Positions 17,786-26,412 of a DNA stretch of 64,000 nucleotides are shown one piece after another. A program made the position numbers and the translations under genes. Source of the DNA: Gluconacetobacter tumulicola (GTDB taxonomy: Bacteria > Pseudomonadota > Alphaproteobacteria > Acetobacterales > Acetobacteraceae). The stretch lies in the NCBI RefSeq assembly GCF_014174215.1, contig NZ_JABEQL010000008.1, positions 1 to 64,000 of the forward strand, read 5' to 3'. The notes beneath the pieces were generated by a model that saw nothing but the letters and a program-made list of their open reading frames with translations, was not told the origin of the DNA and searched no databases. Position 1 is the first letter of the stretch. Each line of letters begins with the position of its first letter.

Positions 17786-19117
17786 ATGCCGGCAGAGAGG
17801 CAGGTCCGGATGAATGTCGCAACCGGCGGCTTCCTGACGCGGAGCGGTGGCGTGAGCGGTCATAAGGCGGTTGGAACGTTCTATCTGGTCATGGCGGTTC
17901 TGGCCGGTCTGGTCGGTGGCAGTCTGGCGCTGCCGCTGCGGGCGGGGCAGGCTGCCGGCGGCGCGTGGATGGCGATCGACCACGGTGCGCTGATGGTTCT
18001 GTTCTGCGCCCTGCCGGCGCTGGTCGGCGGGTTCGGCTCGTGGTTCGTGCCGCTGCTGCTGGGCGCGCCCGACATGGCATTCCGCCGCCTGAACCTGGCC
18101 TGCTGGGCCGGTATTGCCGCCAGTTTTGGGCTCGTCGTCGCCGGCGTGTCGACGGCGGGTGCGATGATGCTGTGGTGTGTGGCGATGCTGGGGCTGGCGA
18201 TCAATATCGTCGCGACGGCGTTGAACATGCGGGGTCGTGGCGTGGGGCTGGGCGATATGCCGCTGTTCGTCTGGGCGCAGGTTCTGACGGCGATGATGAT
18301 GGTGATCGTGCTGCCGGTGCTGGCGGCGGCGCTGACGCGGGGCCTGCTGGCCGGTGCGGCCGTCGATGTCGCGGCGCGGGCCCTGCGCGTGTTTTCGGGC
18401 CCGGAAGTCGGTCTGCTGCTGCTGCCGGCGGCTGGTGTGATCTGCCAGTTGGTCGAAACTTTCTCCGGTGTGGCGCTGTGCCTGCGTCGGCCGGTGCTGG
18501 GGGCGATGGTCGTGCTGTCGGTCGGCGGGGCATCTGTCTGGGTGCATGATCTGTTCGCGACCGGGTTGGCGGCGCAGCCTGCCGCGCGGCCGCTGGTCGA
18601 GCAGGCCGTCATGGCGCTGCCGATGCTGGTGCTGCTGGTGGCCTGGGGGCGGACGATCCTGGCCGGTCGGCCGGTTTTCCGTGTGCCGATGCTGTGGGCC
18701 GTTGCCTTCATGGCGATGTTGGTCGCCGCCCCCTTGCAGGCGTTGGCGGTCGGCGGGTCCGACGCGCATGCGCTGGTGCTGCCGGCGGCGCTGTTCGCCG
18801 CGTTCGGCGGTTTCTATTACTGGATCGGCAAGATGGCTGGCGGTGCCTATCCGGAAGGGGCTGGGCGTTTTCATGTGGCCCTGGCGGTTGGCGGGAGCAT
18901 CGCGGGCTTGGTGCCCGGCGGTATGATGGCTGGGGTGGCGATGCAGGGCCTGTCGATGGTCGTCTTCGTTGCCGTGCTGGGTGTGGCGCTGCTGGGGCGT
19001 CGCCATGTTGCCGGGAATTACTGGGGGACGGGTGCCCGCACCCTGGAATGGACGCTGCCGTCGCCCGCGCCGCGTGATTCGTTCGCCGGCTTCATGGTGG
19101 GGGGAGCCGGGGCATGA
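17786..19117 (+). CDS. Degenerate cytochrome c oxidase subunit I-like membrane protein
   Basis: 443 residues, about twelve hydrophobic segments, clearly CoxI-derived: PALVGGFGSWFVPLLLGAPD, SGPEVGLLLLPAAGVICQLV, VWVHDLFATG and FYYWIGKMAGGAYPEGAG align with CoxI. Compared with Paracoccus CoxI, the low-spin heme a ligands are kept (H66 and H328). The heme a3 ligand is D326, the CuB ligands read G205, H254 (kept) and D255, and the cross-linked tyrosine is G209. It therefore cannot reduce oxygen in the usual way. ctaB follows with an ATGA overlap. ATG 17786 has aggagaag 8 bases upstream. It is an intact frame, so it may be a repurposed heme protein rather than a fossil. Confidence 0.85.
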   Translation: MPAERQVRMNVATGGFLTRSGGVSGHKAVGTFYLVMAVLAGLVGGSLALPLRAGQAAGGAWMAIDHGALMVLFCALPALVGGFGSWFVPLLLGAPDMAFRRLNLACWAGIAASFGLVVAGVSTAGAMMLWCVAMLGLAINIVATALNMRGRGVGLGDMPLFVWAQVLTAMMMVIVLPVLAAALTRGLLAGAAVDVAARALRVFSGPEVGLLLLPAAGVICQLVETFSGVALCLRRPVLGAMVVLSVGGASVWVHDLFATGLAAQPAARPLVEQAVMALPMLVLLVAWGRTILAGRPVFRVPMLWAVAFMAMLVAAPLQALAVGGSDAHALVLPAALFAAFGGFYYWIGKMAGGAYPEGAGRFHVALAVGGSIAGLVPGGMMAGVAMQGLSMVVFVAVLGVALLGRRHVAGNYWGTGARTLEWTLPSPAPRDSFAGFMVGGAGA

Positions 19118-20064
19118 GCGCCACCGCCACCGCCACCGCGCCGGAGGCGCCGCGTTTCGAGGCGGCGCTGGTCGGGACCGAGGCCCGCGACTGGTTCGCG
19201 CTGCTGAAGCCGCGCGTGATCTCGCTGGTAGTGTTTACCGGTGCCGCCGGTATGGCGATGGCGCCGGGGCATCTGAACCCGGTGATCGCGTGTGTTGCCA
19301 TCCTGTGCATCTGCATGGCGTCGGGTGCGGCGGGTGCGATCAATATGTGGTACGATCGCGATATCGATGCGATCATGACCCGTACCGCGCGCCGCCCCAT
19401 TCCTGATGGGCGTATTCGGCAGGATCAGGCGCTGGGGTTCGGGATTGGCCTGTCGGCGGCGTCCGTGCTGCTGATGTGGCTGGCGACGAATGCGCTGGCC
19501 GCGTTCATCCTGGCCTTTTCCATCTTCTTCTACGCCGTGATTTATACGATGTGGCTGAAGCGCTCGACGCCGCAGAACATCGTGATCGGCGGGGCGGCGG
19601 GTGCCTTTCCGCCCATGATCGGCTGGGCGGCGGCCACCGGGTCGCTGGATGTGATGCCGGTCGTGATGTTCGCGATCGTCTTTCTGTGGACGCCGCCGCA
19701 TTTCTGGTCGTTGTCGCTCTATGCCTGCAAGGATTATGGCCGGGCCGGTATTCCGATGCTGCCGGTTGTGCGTGGGGCCCGGCATACGCGCTGGCAGATC
19801 CTGATCTATACGCTGATCCTCTCGGCGGTATCGCTGGTGCCGTCGGTGCTGCATCAGGCGGGGTGGTTGTATTCCGCCACCGCGCTGCTGCTGGATGCCG
19901 GATTCGTGGGCTGCGCGGTGCGTGTGCTGAGGGACCGGCAGGATGCGACCGGTGTCAGCCTGACGGGCGATGGCGCGGCGCGGCGGGCGTTCCGCTTCTC
20001 GCTGCTCTATCTGTTCCTGCTGTTCTGTGGCCTGCTGGCCGATCATTTCCTGATCATGGGCTGA
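19114..20064 (+). CDS. ctaB: Protoheme IX farnesyltransferase (heme O synthase)
   Basis: 316-residue UbiA-family membrane prenyltransferase. The prenyl-diphosphate motif NMWYDRDIDAIMTRTARRP and the second conserved region MWLKRSTPQNIVIGGAAG are present, with about eight or nine membrane segments. It converts heme B to heme O for heme-copper oxidases, including the bo3-type ubiquinol oxidases of acetic acid bacteria. The start overlaps the stop of the CoxI-like gene by 4 bases (ATGA), indicating translational coupling. A CoxF-like peptide follows 11 bp later. Confidence 0.96.
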   Translation: MSATATATAPEAPRFEAALVGTEARDWFALLKPRVISLVVFTGAAGMAMAPGHLNPVIACVAILCICMASGAAGAINMWYDRDIDAIMTRTARRPIPDGRIRQDQALGFGIGLSAASVLLMWLATNALAAFILAFSIFFYAVIYTMWLKRSTPQNIVIGGAAGAFPPMIGWAAATGSLDVMPVVMFAIVFLWTPPHFWSLSLYACKDYGRAGIPMLPVVRGARHTRWQILIYTLILSAVSLVPSVLHQAGWLYSATALLLDAGFVGCAVRVLRDRQDATGVSLTGDGAARRAFRFSLLYLFLLFCGLLADHFLIMG

Positions 20065-20075
20065 GGAGGCCGGTG

Positions 20076-20213
20076 ATGGAGCAACCGCTTGCCCTGACGC
20101 AAGACGAGGCCCGCGAATGCGTGCGCCGCCATCGCGGCCGGGTCCTTGGCGTGGCCTTTACCCTGCTGGGACTGGCGGCCGTGTTTTACGGTCTGGCGCT
20201 GGTCCGCATGTGA
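20076..20213 (+). CDS. CoxF-like single-span membrane peptide
   Basis: A 45-residue peptide, MEQPLALTQDEARECVRRHR followed by one hydrophobic helix ending FYGLALVRM. This matches the small CoxF-type peptides found after ctaB in alphaproteobacterial cytochrome oxidase operons, whose last residues are often FYxVTIVRM-like. It is 11 bp from ctaB with gaggagg before the ATG. CtaG and subunit III genes, which would normally follow, are missing, so this is the end of a trimmed cox operon. Confidence 0.65.
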   Translation: MEQPLALTQDEARECVRRHRGRVLGVAFTLLGLAAVFYGLALVRM

Positions 20214-20247
20214 CGGGCCGCCTGTCCGTGAAGGCGGGCAGGGATGG

Positions 20248-21675
20248 TCAGGGACTGGTTTTTTCGGCCGTGTCTGCTTTCAGATAGAGGAATGCCAGCG
20301 CCGCTTCGTCGTTGGGAAAATAGCCCCGCGCCTGGACAGCCCGGCCGAGCATCGCATTCAAGGCCTTGATGGCGTGTGTGGTGGCCAGGAGCATCCGGCC
20401 CCAGGGGCTCTCTGCCGCGAAGGCGGCTTTCCCGGCCAGGGCGGCGCGGTCCTTCAACGCCATGAAATCCGGTAGATGGTGCAGCAGATGGTCGATCGAG
20501 GGGTGGACCCGCGCCTGCGGAAAGGCCGTGCGGACGGCATCCGGAAAGCCGTCGGGCCCGTCGACCACGGCCATCAGAATATCTTCCACGCCCCGGCGCT
20601 TCAGTGAGTCCATGATATGGCGGCCCAGTGCGGCGCCCTCATGCCGTTCGATCCATAGGCCGAGAAGATCCGTGGTGCCGTCGAGGCGCATGCCCAGCAC
20701 GATATGCACCGGCTTGTCGCGGATGATGCTGTCGTCGCGGATTTTTACCAGCAGCGTGTCGAAGAAGATCGCGGGATAGAGTGCGTTCAGCCGGCGGCGC
20801 CGCCAGGCGGTGAGCGCATCGCGAAGCGGGCCTGTCCGGCCGGTCGGTTCCGGCGCGGGCGCGTTTTTGTCGATTTCGGGAATATGATCCTGGAGTTCGC
20901 GGCTGCCGGGGAGCGGCGCATACATCGCGGCAATCCGTTCATCGACGCCGGGAACTGGCTGCGCGTTGTGGGCGGTGGATGTGGGGTCAAGGGCGTTCGC
21001 GAGGTCGGGTCGCGTGTCCGCCGCGATCTGGTCGGTGGTGGCCTGCGGCCTGTTGCCCGTGTGGTCGGTGGCCTGGCCGTTGAGGATGCGGGTGCCCGGG
21101 TCTTCTTTCAGGCCGGTATTGAGCAGACGCTCGATCAACGCCTTGTCCATATCGCTTGCCAAGGCCCAACTGTGGGGCGTGTCCGCGGTCGTGCGGTCGG
21201 TTTGCGCCTGCGTGTCGGTTCCTGGCATGCCGCCTGCCGGGTTGGTTCGATCGGGAGCCGACATCAGGGTGCGTTCATAGGCGCGTCCCCAGATTGCAGG
21301 ATGGGTGGTTTCCCCGCTGATGGCCAGGGCGAGGGCGGCGGCGTCGGTGGCTGCGGGGAGTTGGTCTGCCGGAATGGGCAGGGCAGCGGGGTTTGTGGCG
21401 TTTTCGGGGTTGGGCGCGGGCGTGTCCGACAATGTGGGGGAAAGCAGCGCATCAGGGAGTGCCAATGGGCCGCCTGCCGCTTCGGCTGAGAGGATGGCCA
21501 GGGCTGTGATGGCTTCCGCCGACAGGGTGACGGTATCGCCGCCACCCGATGCCGAAGCGGGATCAGAGCCGCTGCCGCCATGGGGCGATGCGCCGGCGAT
21601 CTTTGACGTGTCGCCCTCGGCACCCGGAAAGGAGAGGGGGACCGAGTCAGGCTGTATGGCGTCGATCCTGATCAT
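20248..21675 (-). CDS. Fusion protein: low-complexity N-terminus + decayed IS256-type transposase domain
   Basis: 475 residues. Residues 1 to about 280 are Ala/Pro/Thr-rich and probably disordered, with a DTVTLSAEAI motif reminiscent of flagellar regulator/hook-length proteins. From about 290 the sequence matches IS256/Mutator transposases: YPAIFFDTLLVKIRD, VVDGPDGFPDAV, KDRAALA, RGYFPNDEAALAFLYL. The two catalytic aspartates are present (D306, D372), but the third residue (TNAIE in IS256) is THAIK here, giving K437, and some 50 residues before it are missing. No transposase DNA-binding N-terminus and no IS ends are visible. This suggests a co-opted, non-transposing protein; a decaying pseudogene that is still open is the alternative. 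ATG 21675 has a gaggga site. Confidence 0.7.
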   Translation of the reverse strand: MIRIDAIQPDSVPLSFPGAEGDTSKIAGASPHGGSGSDPASASGGGDTVTLSAEAITALAILSAEAAGGPLALPDALLSPTLSDTPAPNPENATNPAALPIPADQLPAATDAAALALAISGETTHPAIWGRAYERTLMSAPDRTNPAGGMPGTDTQAQTDRTTADTPHSWALASDMDKALIERLLNTGLKEDPGTRILNGQATDHTGNRPQATTDQIAADTRPDLANALDPTSTAHNAQPVPGVDERIAAMYAPLPGSRELQDHIPEIDKNAPAPEPTGRTGPLRDALTAWRRRRLNALYPAIFFDTLLVKIRDDSIIRDKPVHIVLGMRLDGTTDLLGLWIERHEGAALGRHIMDSLKRRGVEDILMAVVDGPDGFPDAVRTAFPQARVHPSIDHLLHHLPDFMALKDRAALAGKAAFAAESPWGRMLLATTHAIKALNAMLGRAVQARGYFPNDEAALAFLYLKADTAEKTSP

Positions 21676-21777
21676 CGGGCTGTTCCCTCGATGGATGGGG
21701 GTGTGATCAGGCTCCGTTTCAAGGATTAGAGAATCGTTAAATCATGCTGAAACGCCGCCCGGGACAGGATCGGCCGC

Positions 21778-22437
21778 TTATGTTGCGTTGGTGGTCGGGG
21801 CTCCGTCGAGGGCGATGTGCCGTGTCCGGTAGCGTTGATAGAGGAGGGTCCACAGGGCCAGGCCGCCCATTGTGGCGTAGCCGAGGATGGGGCCGACCAC
21901 GAGATAGGTGCCGATCGGCAGGCTGTAGATGAGCGCGATCGAGACGCCGACGTGCGCCAACTGGCCGAAGCCCCATACCAGCGTCATGACCATGATCGTA
22001 TGCCGTAAGGGCGGGTCGTCGCGCCGTGCGTCGAAATCGGCCAGGGCCCGGGCGGATGTACGGGCCATGGTGGCCCGGGCCAGCGGGTAGATCAGCGGCT
22101 TGCTGATCGCGGCCGAGAACAGGAAGGCCAGGCCGATCAGGAACGTCGCCATCTGTTCGCGCAGTTCCAGCAGCCGTGCCGAGCCGCCGCCGACGAATGC
22201 GAGCAGGGAGAGGGCGATGCCGGCCAGGGCGATGAAGGACAGCGCATCGATCCGTCGCCTGTAGATGAAGCTGCCGATGCTCCACAGCACCGGGGGCGCG
22301 GACGAGGCCAGCAGCGCGTCGACATCACCCCAGCCTGTGTGCATCCGGTCGTAGATCAGTGCTGGGGCGGCGAAATTCACTGCCAGATCGAGCGCCAGGA
22401 GCGCGAGGCGGGGGGCGCGGCGATGCAGGCTGTTCAT
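21778..22437 (-). CDS. VC0807-like six-span membrane protein
   Basis: 219 residues, almost entirely hydrophobic with about six membrane segments and a basic start ([11 protein letters not shown]). The layout (APALIYDRM early; an [13 protein letters not shown] loop; [19 protein letters not shown]) resembles the VC0807/septation-like family of unknown function. Its start overlaps the stop of the upstream carotenoid oxygenase by 4 bases, so the two are translated together. Function cannot be assigned. Confidence 0.6.
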   Translation of the reverse strand: MNSLHRRAPRLALLALDLAVNFAAPALIYDRMHTGWGDVDALLASSAPPVLWSIGSFIYRRRIDALSFIALAGIALSLLAFVGGGSARLLELREQMATFLIGLAFLFSAAISKPLIYPLARATMARTSARALADFDARRDDPPLRHTIMVMTLVWGFGQLAHVGVSIALIYSLPIGTYLVVGPILGYATMGGLALWTLLYQRYRTRHIALDGAPTTNAT

Positions 22438-23879
22438 TGCGCTTCACCCCTGGCGATCCAGTTGCCGTGGAAGCCGGGCGGCACGCGGTGGGGCAGGCGG
22501 ATGGTGGCGACCGGTGGTTCCTGGACCCGGCGGGCGTCGAGGATGACGAGGTCGGTCGTCTCGGTTGCCATGTCGATGACGAAGCCGATCAGCCAGCCAT
22601 GGCCTTCGGGACTGTCCGCGGTCTCCGGCACGAAGACGAATTCGCCGGGATGGCGGTTGGCGCCGAAATCATGGATTTGCCGTTCGCCGGTTACGAGATC
22701 GTGCGCGTAGAGCGCCGTTGCGCCGAAGAAGCGATTGGCGGGATCGGCCGGCAGGGCGATGCTCCAGGCGTGGCGGTAGGGTTGGCCGAAGAATCGTTCG
22801 TCCGGGCGGGGGAATTCCTGGGGCGCTGCGTCGAGCATGCGGATGGCGACTGTGCGGCCGGCGGGGTCGATGGTCCAGCGTTCCAGCCCGCGCGACCGTG
22901 CATCCGGCCCCTGCGCGCCGTCGCTGAACATCGTGTCATAGACGCAGAGATCGAGGATTACCTGCCCGTCATCCGTGTCATGGGCGTTGGTGACATGGAA
23001 GGCGTATCCCGGTGCCACCGGGCACCAGATGATGTCCTCCTGCCGGCCATGGCGCGGCATCAGCCCCACCCGTGCCTGGTGCGCCGGGTTCCAGCGATAG
23101 GGAAAACCGTGGCCTGCGGCCAGTGCCTTCATGGAAAAGGTGACGGGTAGGTCGAGGATGATCACGAAACGGTCGGTGATCGCGCAATCATGGATCATCG
23201 GGCCGTGCTTGACCGCGATCGGTTCCTCGCGGATCACGCGGCCGGTTGCATCGACCACGACGTGGCGGATGGTGCCGGGGTCGCGGCCCTCGTAACAGAT
23301 GGCGTGCTGTTCGCCGGTTTTCGGATCGCGGTGGGGATGGGCGCTGAAGGAGCCTTGCAGTGAGCCGTCGAAAGGATTGTAGCGCTGATCGTCGAGTGTC
23401 TCGCCGAGTTCGACCGGATAGCTGCCGGCCTCGACCAGCGCGAAGGTGCGGCCGCCGATATCGACGACATTGGTGTTCACCGTATCGAATGCGTGGCGCG
23501 GCCCCGGCGCGGGGGCGACGCCGCGCGCCTTGGCGACGGCGTTCGAGCGGACCCAGCGGTTGCGGTACCACAATGCGCGGCCATTGGCGATCGCGAGCCC
23601 ATGAACCATGCCGTCGCCGATGAACCAGTGATAGGAGGCCGGATCGGGGGCCACCGGGTTGGGGCCGATGCGCAGATAGCGCCCGTCGAGCCCGGCGGGG
23701 ATCGTGCCGGTGACCGTCAGTTCGGTCAGCGTCCGTTCCTCGGTCATCGGCGTGTGCATGCCGGTCAGGAACGGGTTGCCGTTGGCGGGTGGCGGCAGGT
23801 GTTTGCGGTTGAACGCGGCCAAGGTCCCGATGCCCTTGGCCACTGTTCCGCGGATCAGTGTTTCGATCGGGCTTCCCAT
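22434..23879 (-). CDS. Carotenoid cleavage oxygenase family protein
   Basis: 481 residues, RPE65/lignostilbene dioxygenase family seven-bladed propeller with non-heme iron. Candidate iron-binding histidines are in [28 protein letters not shown] and PPGFHGNWI, all in the right order. The start region [13 protein letters not shown] and [13 protein letters not shown] is typical. The substrate could be a carotenoid or a stilbene and cannot be decided. The gene is divergent from a TetR regulator whose predicted operator lies 14 bp upstream of its start codon, so it is probably induced by a small aromatic or isoprenoid ligand. Confidence 0.92.
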   Translation of the reverse strand: MGSPIETLIRGTVAKGIGTLAAFNRKHLPPPANGNPFLTGMHTPMTEERTLTELTVTGTIPAGLDGRYLRIGPNPVAPDPASYHWFIGDGMVHGLAIANGRALWYRNRWVRSNAVAKARGVAPAPGPRHAFDTVNTNVVDIGGRTFALVEAGSYPVELGETLDDQRYNPFDGSLQGSFSAHPHRDPKTGEQHAICYEGRDPGTIRHVVVDATGRVIREEPIAVKHGPMIHDCAITDRFVIILDLPVTFSMKALAAGHGFPYRWNPAHQARVGLMPRHGRQEDIIWCPVAPGYAFHVTNAHDTDDGQVILDLCVYDTMFSDGAQGPDARSRGLERWTIDPAGRTVAIRMLDAAPQEFPRPDERFFGQPYRHAWSIALPADPANRFFGATALYAHDLVTGERQIHDFGANRHPGEFVFVPETADSPEGHGWLIGFVIDMATETTDLVILDARRVQEPPVATIRLPHRVPPGFHGNWIARGEAQ

Positions 23880-23892
23880 GTCGGCCTCCGAT

Positions 23893-23934
23893 GTTTACGC
23901 TGTTAATATGAGTGAGAATGGTAACAGCGTCAAC
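23893..23934. promoter_or_regulatory. Palindromic operator for the TetR regulator/carotenoid oxygenase pair
   Basis: gtttacgctgtta (23893-23905) is mirrored by taacagcgtcaac (23922-23934): a perfect 9-bp core (acgctgtta/taacagcgt) and 12 of 13 positions overall, with a 16-bp centre. It fills the only gap between the two divergent start codons and contains the TetR start codon itself. This position fits an autoregulatory TetR-family operator that also controls the oxygenase. Confidence 0.75.
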
Positions 23935-24480
23935 TTAAAGAAGCGGTCCTATCATCATGGCGGTCTGCGCGCGGCGCTGATTGCCGAGGGGCTGCGCTTG
24001 CTGGGGGAGCGGAATGTGGACGCGTTGTCGCTGCGCGAGGTCGCGCGCGGCGTCGGGGTGAGCGCGACCTCGGTCTACCGCCATTTTCCCGACAAGGATG
24101 CGCTGTTGACCGCCCTGGCGCTGGAGGGGCTGGCGCAGCTCGGCGCGGCGCAGCGCGCGGCGGGGGAGGAGGCTGGCGGCGGCTCGGCCGGTTTCGCGGC
24201 GACGGGGCGCGCCTATGTGCGGTTTGCGCTCGCCCATCCGGCGCTGTTTCGCCTGATCTTCACCTCGCCCGTGCTGGCGCCCGCAAAGGCCGCCGGCACG
24301 CTGGATTCGGAAGCCGGGACGCTGTTGCAGGCCAATGCCGCGATGATGGCGGCCCGGCAGGGGGGCGAGGCCGCCATCCGCGCCATCGAAGCCTGGGCCC
24401 TGGTCCATGGTCTGGCCATGTTGATGCTCGATGGCCAGATCCCGGCAGACGAGACGATTACCGAGAAGGTGATCGGGTAG
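23908..24480 (+). CDS. TetR/AcrR-family transcriptional regulator
   Basis: 190 residues. An N-terminal helix-turn-helix begins KKRSYHHGGLRAALIAEGLR and includes LREVARGVGVSATSVYRHFPDKDALL. The C-terminal ligand domain contains a WHG-type pattern (RFALAHPALFRLIF). ATG 23908 sits inside the predicted operator. It likely represses itself and the divergent carotenoid oxygenase/membrane-protein pair. Confidence 0.9.
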   Translation: MSENGNSVNLKKRSYHHGGLRAALIAEGLRLLGERNVDALSLREVARGVGVSATSVYRHFPDKDALLTALALEGLAQLGAAQRAAGEEAGGGSAGFAATGRAYVRFALAHPALFRLIFTSPVLAPAKAAGTLDSEAGTLLQANAAMMAARQGGEAAIRAIEAWALVHGLAMLMLDGQIPADETITEKVIG

Positions 24481-24528
24481 GACCAATCGCCACGATGGGC
24501 TGTGGCGGGATGGCCTGCGGGCGGTCGG

Positions 24529-26412
24529 TCACGGATTGCCTCCGCGCTTGCGGCCGACGCGGATCGCGATCAGGGCCGCCAGGCCTGCGAGGATGATGGC
24601 GAAGACCAGTTTGATGGGGAGGCTGGAGCCGCCCTGTGCCTGTGTCTGTGTCTGTGTCTGTGTCTGTGCCCGGGTCGTCTGCGGTGCGGGCTGGGACGGC
24701 ACGTTGGCCGTGGCCGCCATCGGTGGTGGCGGGGCCGGTGTTGCCGGGGTGGTTGCGACCTGCGGCGGGGGGATCAGAATGGCCGCGTCGTCATCGGATA
24801 GGAAGCCGTCGGTCCTCGGGCGGTGGGCTGCCTGCTGCCAGGCGGTGATCGCGGCGCGCGTGGCTTCGCCATAGATGCCGTCCACCACCGTATCGGCCGG
24901 CAGGAGGCCGAGTTCGACCAGTTTTTTCTGGAGCGCGATGTGGCGATCCAGCGGACGTTGGCTTTCCGCGAGGGCGGCGCTGGAGAGCCGGACGCGATAT
25001 TGGGCCGACAGACGGTCCATGGCGTCGCCGTAACAGGCGGCACCGTTGGGTGGGATGGTCTGCGCCCCTGCGCCCGGAACGGGCAGGCCGCAGGATTGGT
25101 TGGCCATGTTTTCGTCTGCGACGACCTGCTGCCTGAGGTCCTTCCATCCGTCCTGACCGACCTGATGGCGCAATGCGTAATAGACCTGGTCGAACATCAG
25201 CTCGTGCCGTGCGGCCTCGCTGTCCTGGCACAGCATGGTGGCCACGCCGTTGCCGGCCGGCGGAGGGTCGCAGGGGAAATCGGGATGGTATGGCCCGGAC
25301 GGCGCGGAACCGGCGCCCGTGGCGGGTCGGTCGGACAGGAGTGCGCGGGCCTGTGCGGCCGAGATATAATCATTGCGGGTCAGGAAGGCCGCCAGCCCCT
25401 GCGGGAAGGGAAGCGGGATGCGATCGGCCTTGGAGCAATAGCGGCCGTTCGCGGTTTCCTCGGTGGATTTCAGGCTGCATGGCGATACGCCGAACCCGCT
25501 TTTCGTCGAATTCTGCGCACGCGGCAGCATATGGGCCCAGGCGGTGGAAAGCTGGCCGAGGCGGGCCCGGGTTGCGACGTAATAGGCCAGATAGCCATTG
25601 GGCTCCGACCGGCCGGAGGACTCCCACTGCCGGGTCTGCTTCGCCAGATCCTCGACCAGATAGGACCGGTAGGCCGGATCGTCGCTGACATTGGTGAGTG
25701 CGCCGTCGTGATAGCGATAGAGGATCACGGGGGTGAAGGACCCGGCATGCGAGGCGAAGGTGTATAGAAAAGCCTGATCGTAGGTCACGATGACGGGGTC
25801 GTGCCCCGGCACCGCGACGATGGCGGGCGGGCCGCCGCCATCCTGCATGCCAAGGTCGGCATGCACCCATTGCCCGTCCGGACCCCGGCCGAAGATGGAG
25901 GTGACCTCGCAGCAATGGGCGCCGCCCGTATAGGCCGAGACCATGATCTGCGGCACGGCCGAGGTGGCATCCAGCCTCTGGATGCTCACCCTCAGGTCCA
26001 TGAAGCCCGCATCCTGCCCGTAAGGTGCCAGCGGAAAGGATGCCGGGCGTGCCTGCCCCTTGGCCCTGACGGACAATGTGGCGATGCGGCAGGTGGATGA
26101 CGGATTGGGATCGGCTGGCTGCCATGCCATGGCGGCGCCGCATTGCGTCGAGGGTTTCAGCGTGATGGAGGCTGTCAGCCCGCCGGCGGCGAGATCGAGC
26201 CGGGCGCGGTCGCCGAGGCTTGCCTCTGCCAAAGCCGGCACGATGGTCGATGCCGCGTGCGCCAGCCGGCCGCCGATGGACAGTATGACAAGGGCGAGCA
26301 GGCCGGAGACGGCAAGTCGGTGTCCGGTTGCGGCATCGTGAAGAAATGGCTGGGACATCAAGCTGCTCTTTCCGATAGAGGGTTCCGGCGACGTTCTGCC
26401 TGGAAACGTCAT
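24529..26412 (-). CDS. Exported LprI/DUF1311-like protein with peptidoglycan-binding domain and C-terminal anchor
   Basis: 627 residues. An N-terminal signal segment (about 30-52) precedes a large domain I do not recognise (about 60-380, with CC in AYTGGAHCCEVTS). Then come a LprI/DUF1311-type region (CDSEAARHELMFDQ ... AQYRVRL), a peptidoglycan-binding-type helix bundle (VVDGIYGEATRAAITAWQQA), a Pro/Gln/Thr linker and a final transmembrane helix (LVFAIILAGLAALIAIRV) with a basic end. Likely an envelope protein. The linker contains a QTQT repeat coded by a hexanucleotide tandem repeat. It overlaps the upstream 574-residue gene by 4 bases. Confidence 0.7.
   Translation of the reverse strand: MTFPGRTSPEPSIGKSSLMSQPFLHDAATGHRLAVSGLLALVILSIGGRLAHAASTIVPALAEASLGDRARLDLAAGGLTASITLKPSTQCGAAMAWQPADPNPSSTCRIATLSVRAKGQARPASFPLAPYGQDAGFMDLRVSIQRLDATSAVPQIMVSAYTGGAHCCEVTSIFGRGPDGQWVHADLGMQDGGGPPAIVAVPGHDPVIVTYDQAFLYTFASHAGSFTPVILYRYHDGALTNVSDDPAYRSYLVEDLAKQTRQWESSGRSEPNGYLAYYVATRARLGQLSTAWAHMLPRAQNSTKSGFGVSPCSLKSTEETANGRYCSKADRIPLPFPQGLAAFLTRNDYISAAQARALLSDRPATGAGSAPSGPYHPDFPCDPPPAGNGVATMLCQDSEAARHELMFDQVYYALRHQVGQDGWKDLRQQVVADENMANQSCGLPVPGAGAQTIPPNGAACYGDAMDRLSAQYRVRLSSAALAESQRPLDRHIALQKKLVELGLLPADTVVDGIYGEATRAAITAWQQAAHRPRTDGFLSDDDAAILIPPPQVATTPATPAPPPPMAATANVPSQPAPQTTRAQTQTQTQTQAQGGSSLPIKLVFAIILAGLAALIAIRVGRKRGGNP
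24636..24668. repeat. tgtctg hexanucleotide tandem repeat inside the envelope-protein gene
   Basis: About five imperfect copies of tgtctg in a row, encoding alternating Gln-Thr in the linker of the peptidoglycan-binding protein. Loss or gain of a unit would change the linker by two residues without shifting the frame. Confidence 0.8.

Noticed and set aside
24630-24670. Tandem repeat considered as a CRISPR-like or VNTR array
   Set aside because: Six-base units without spacers, coding for Gln-Thr inside a gene; not a CRISPR array.
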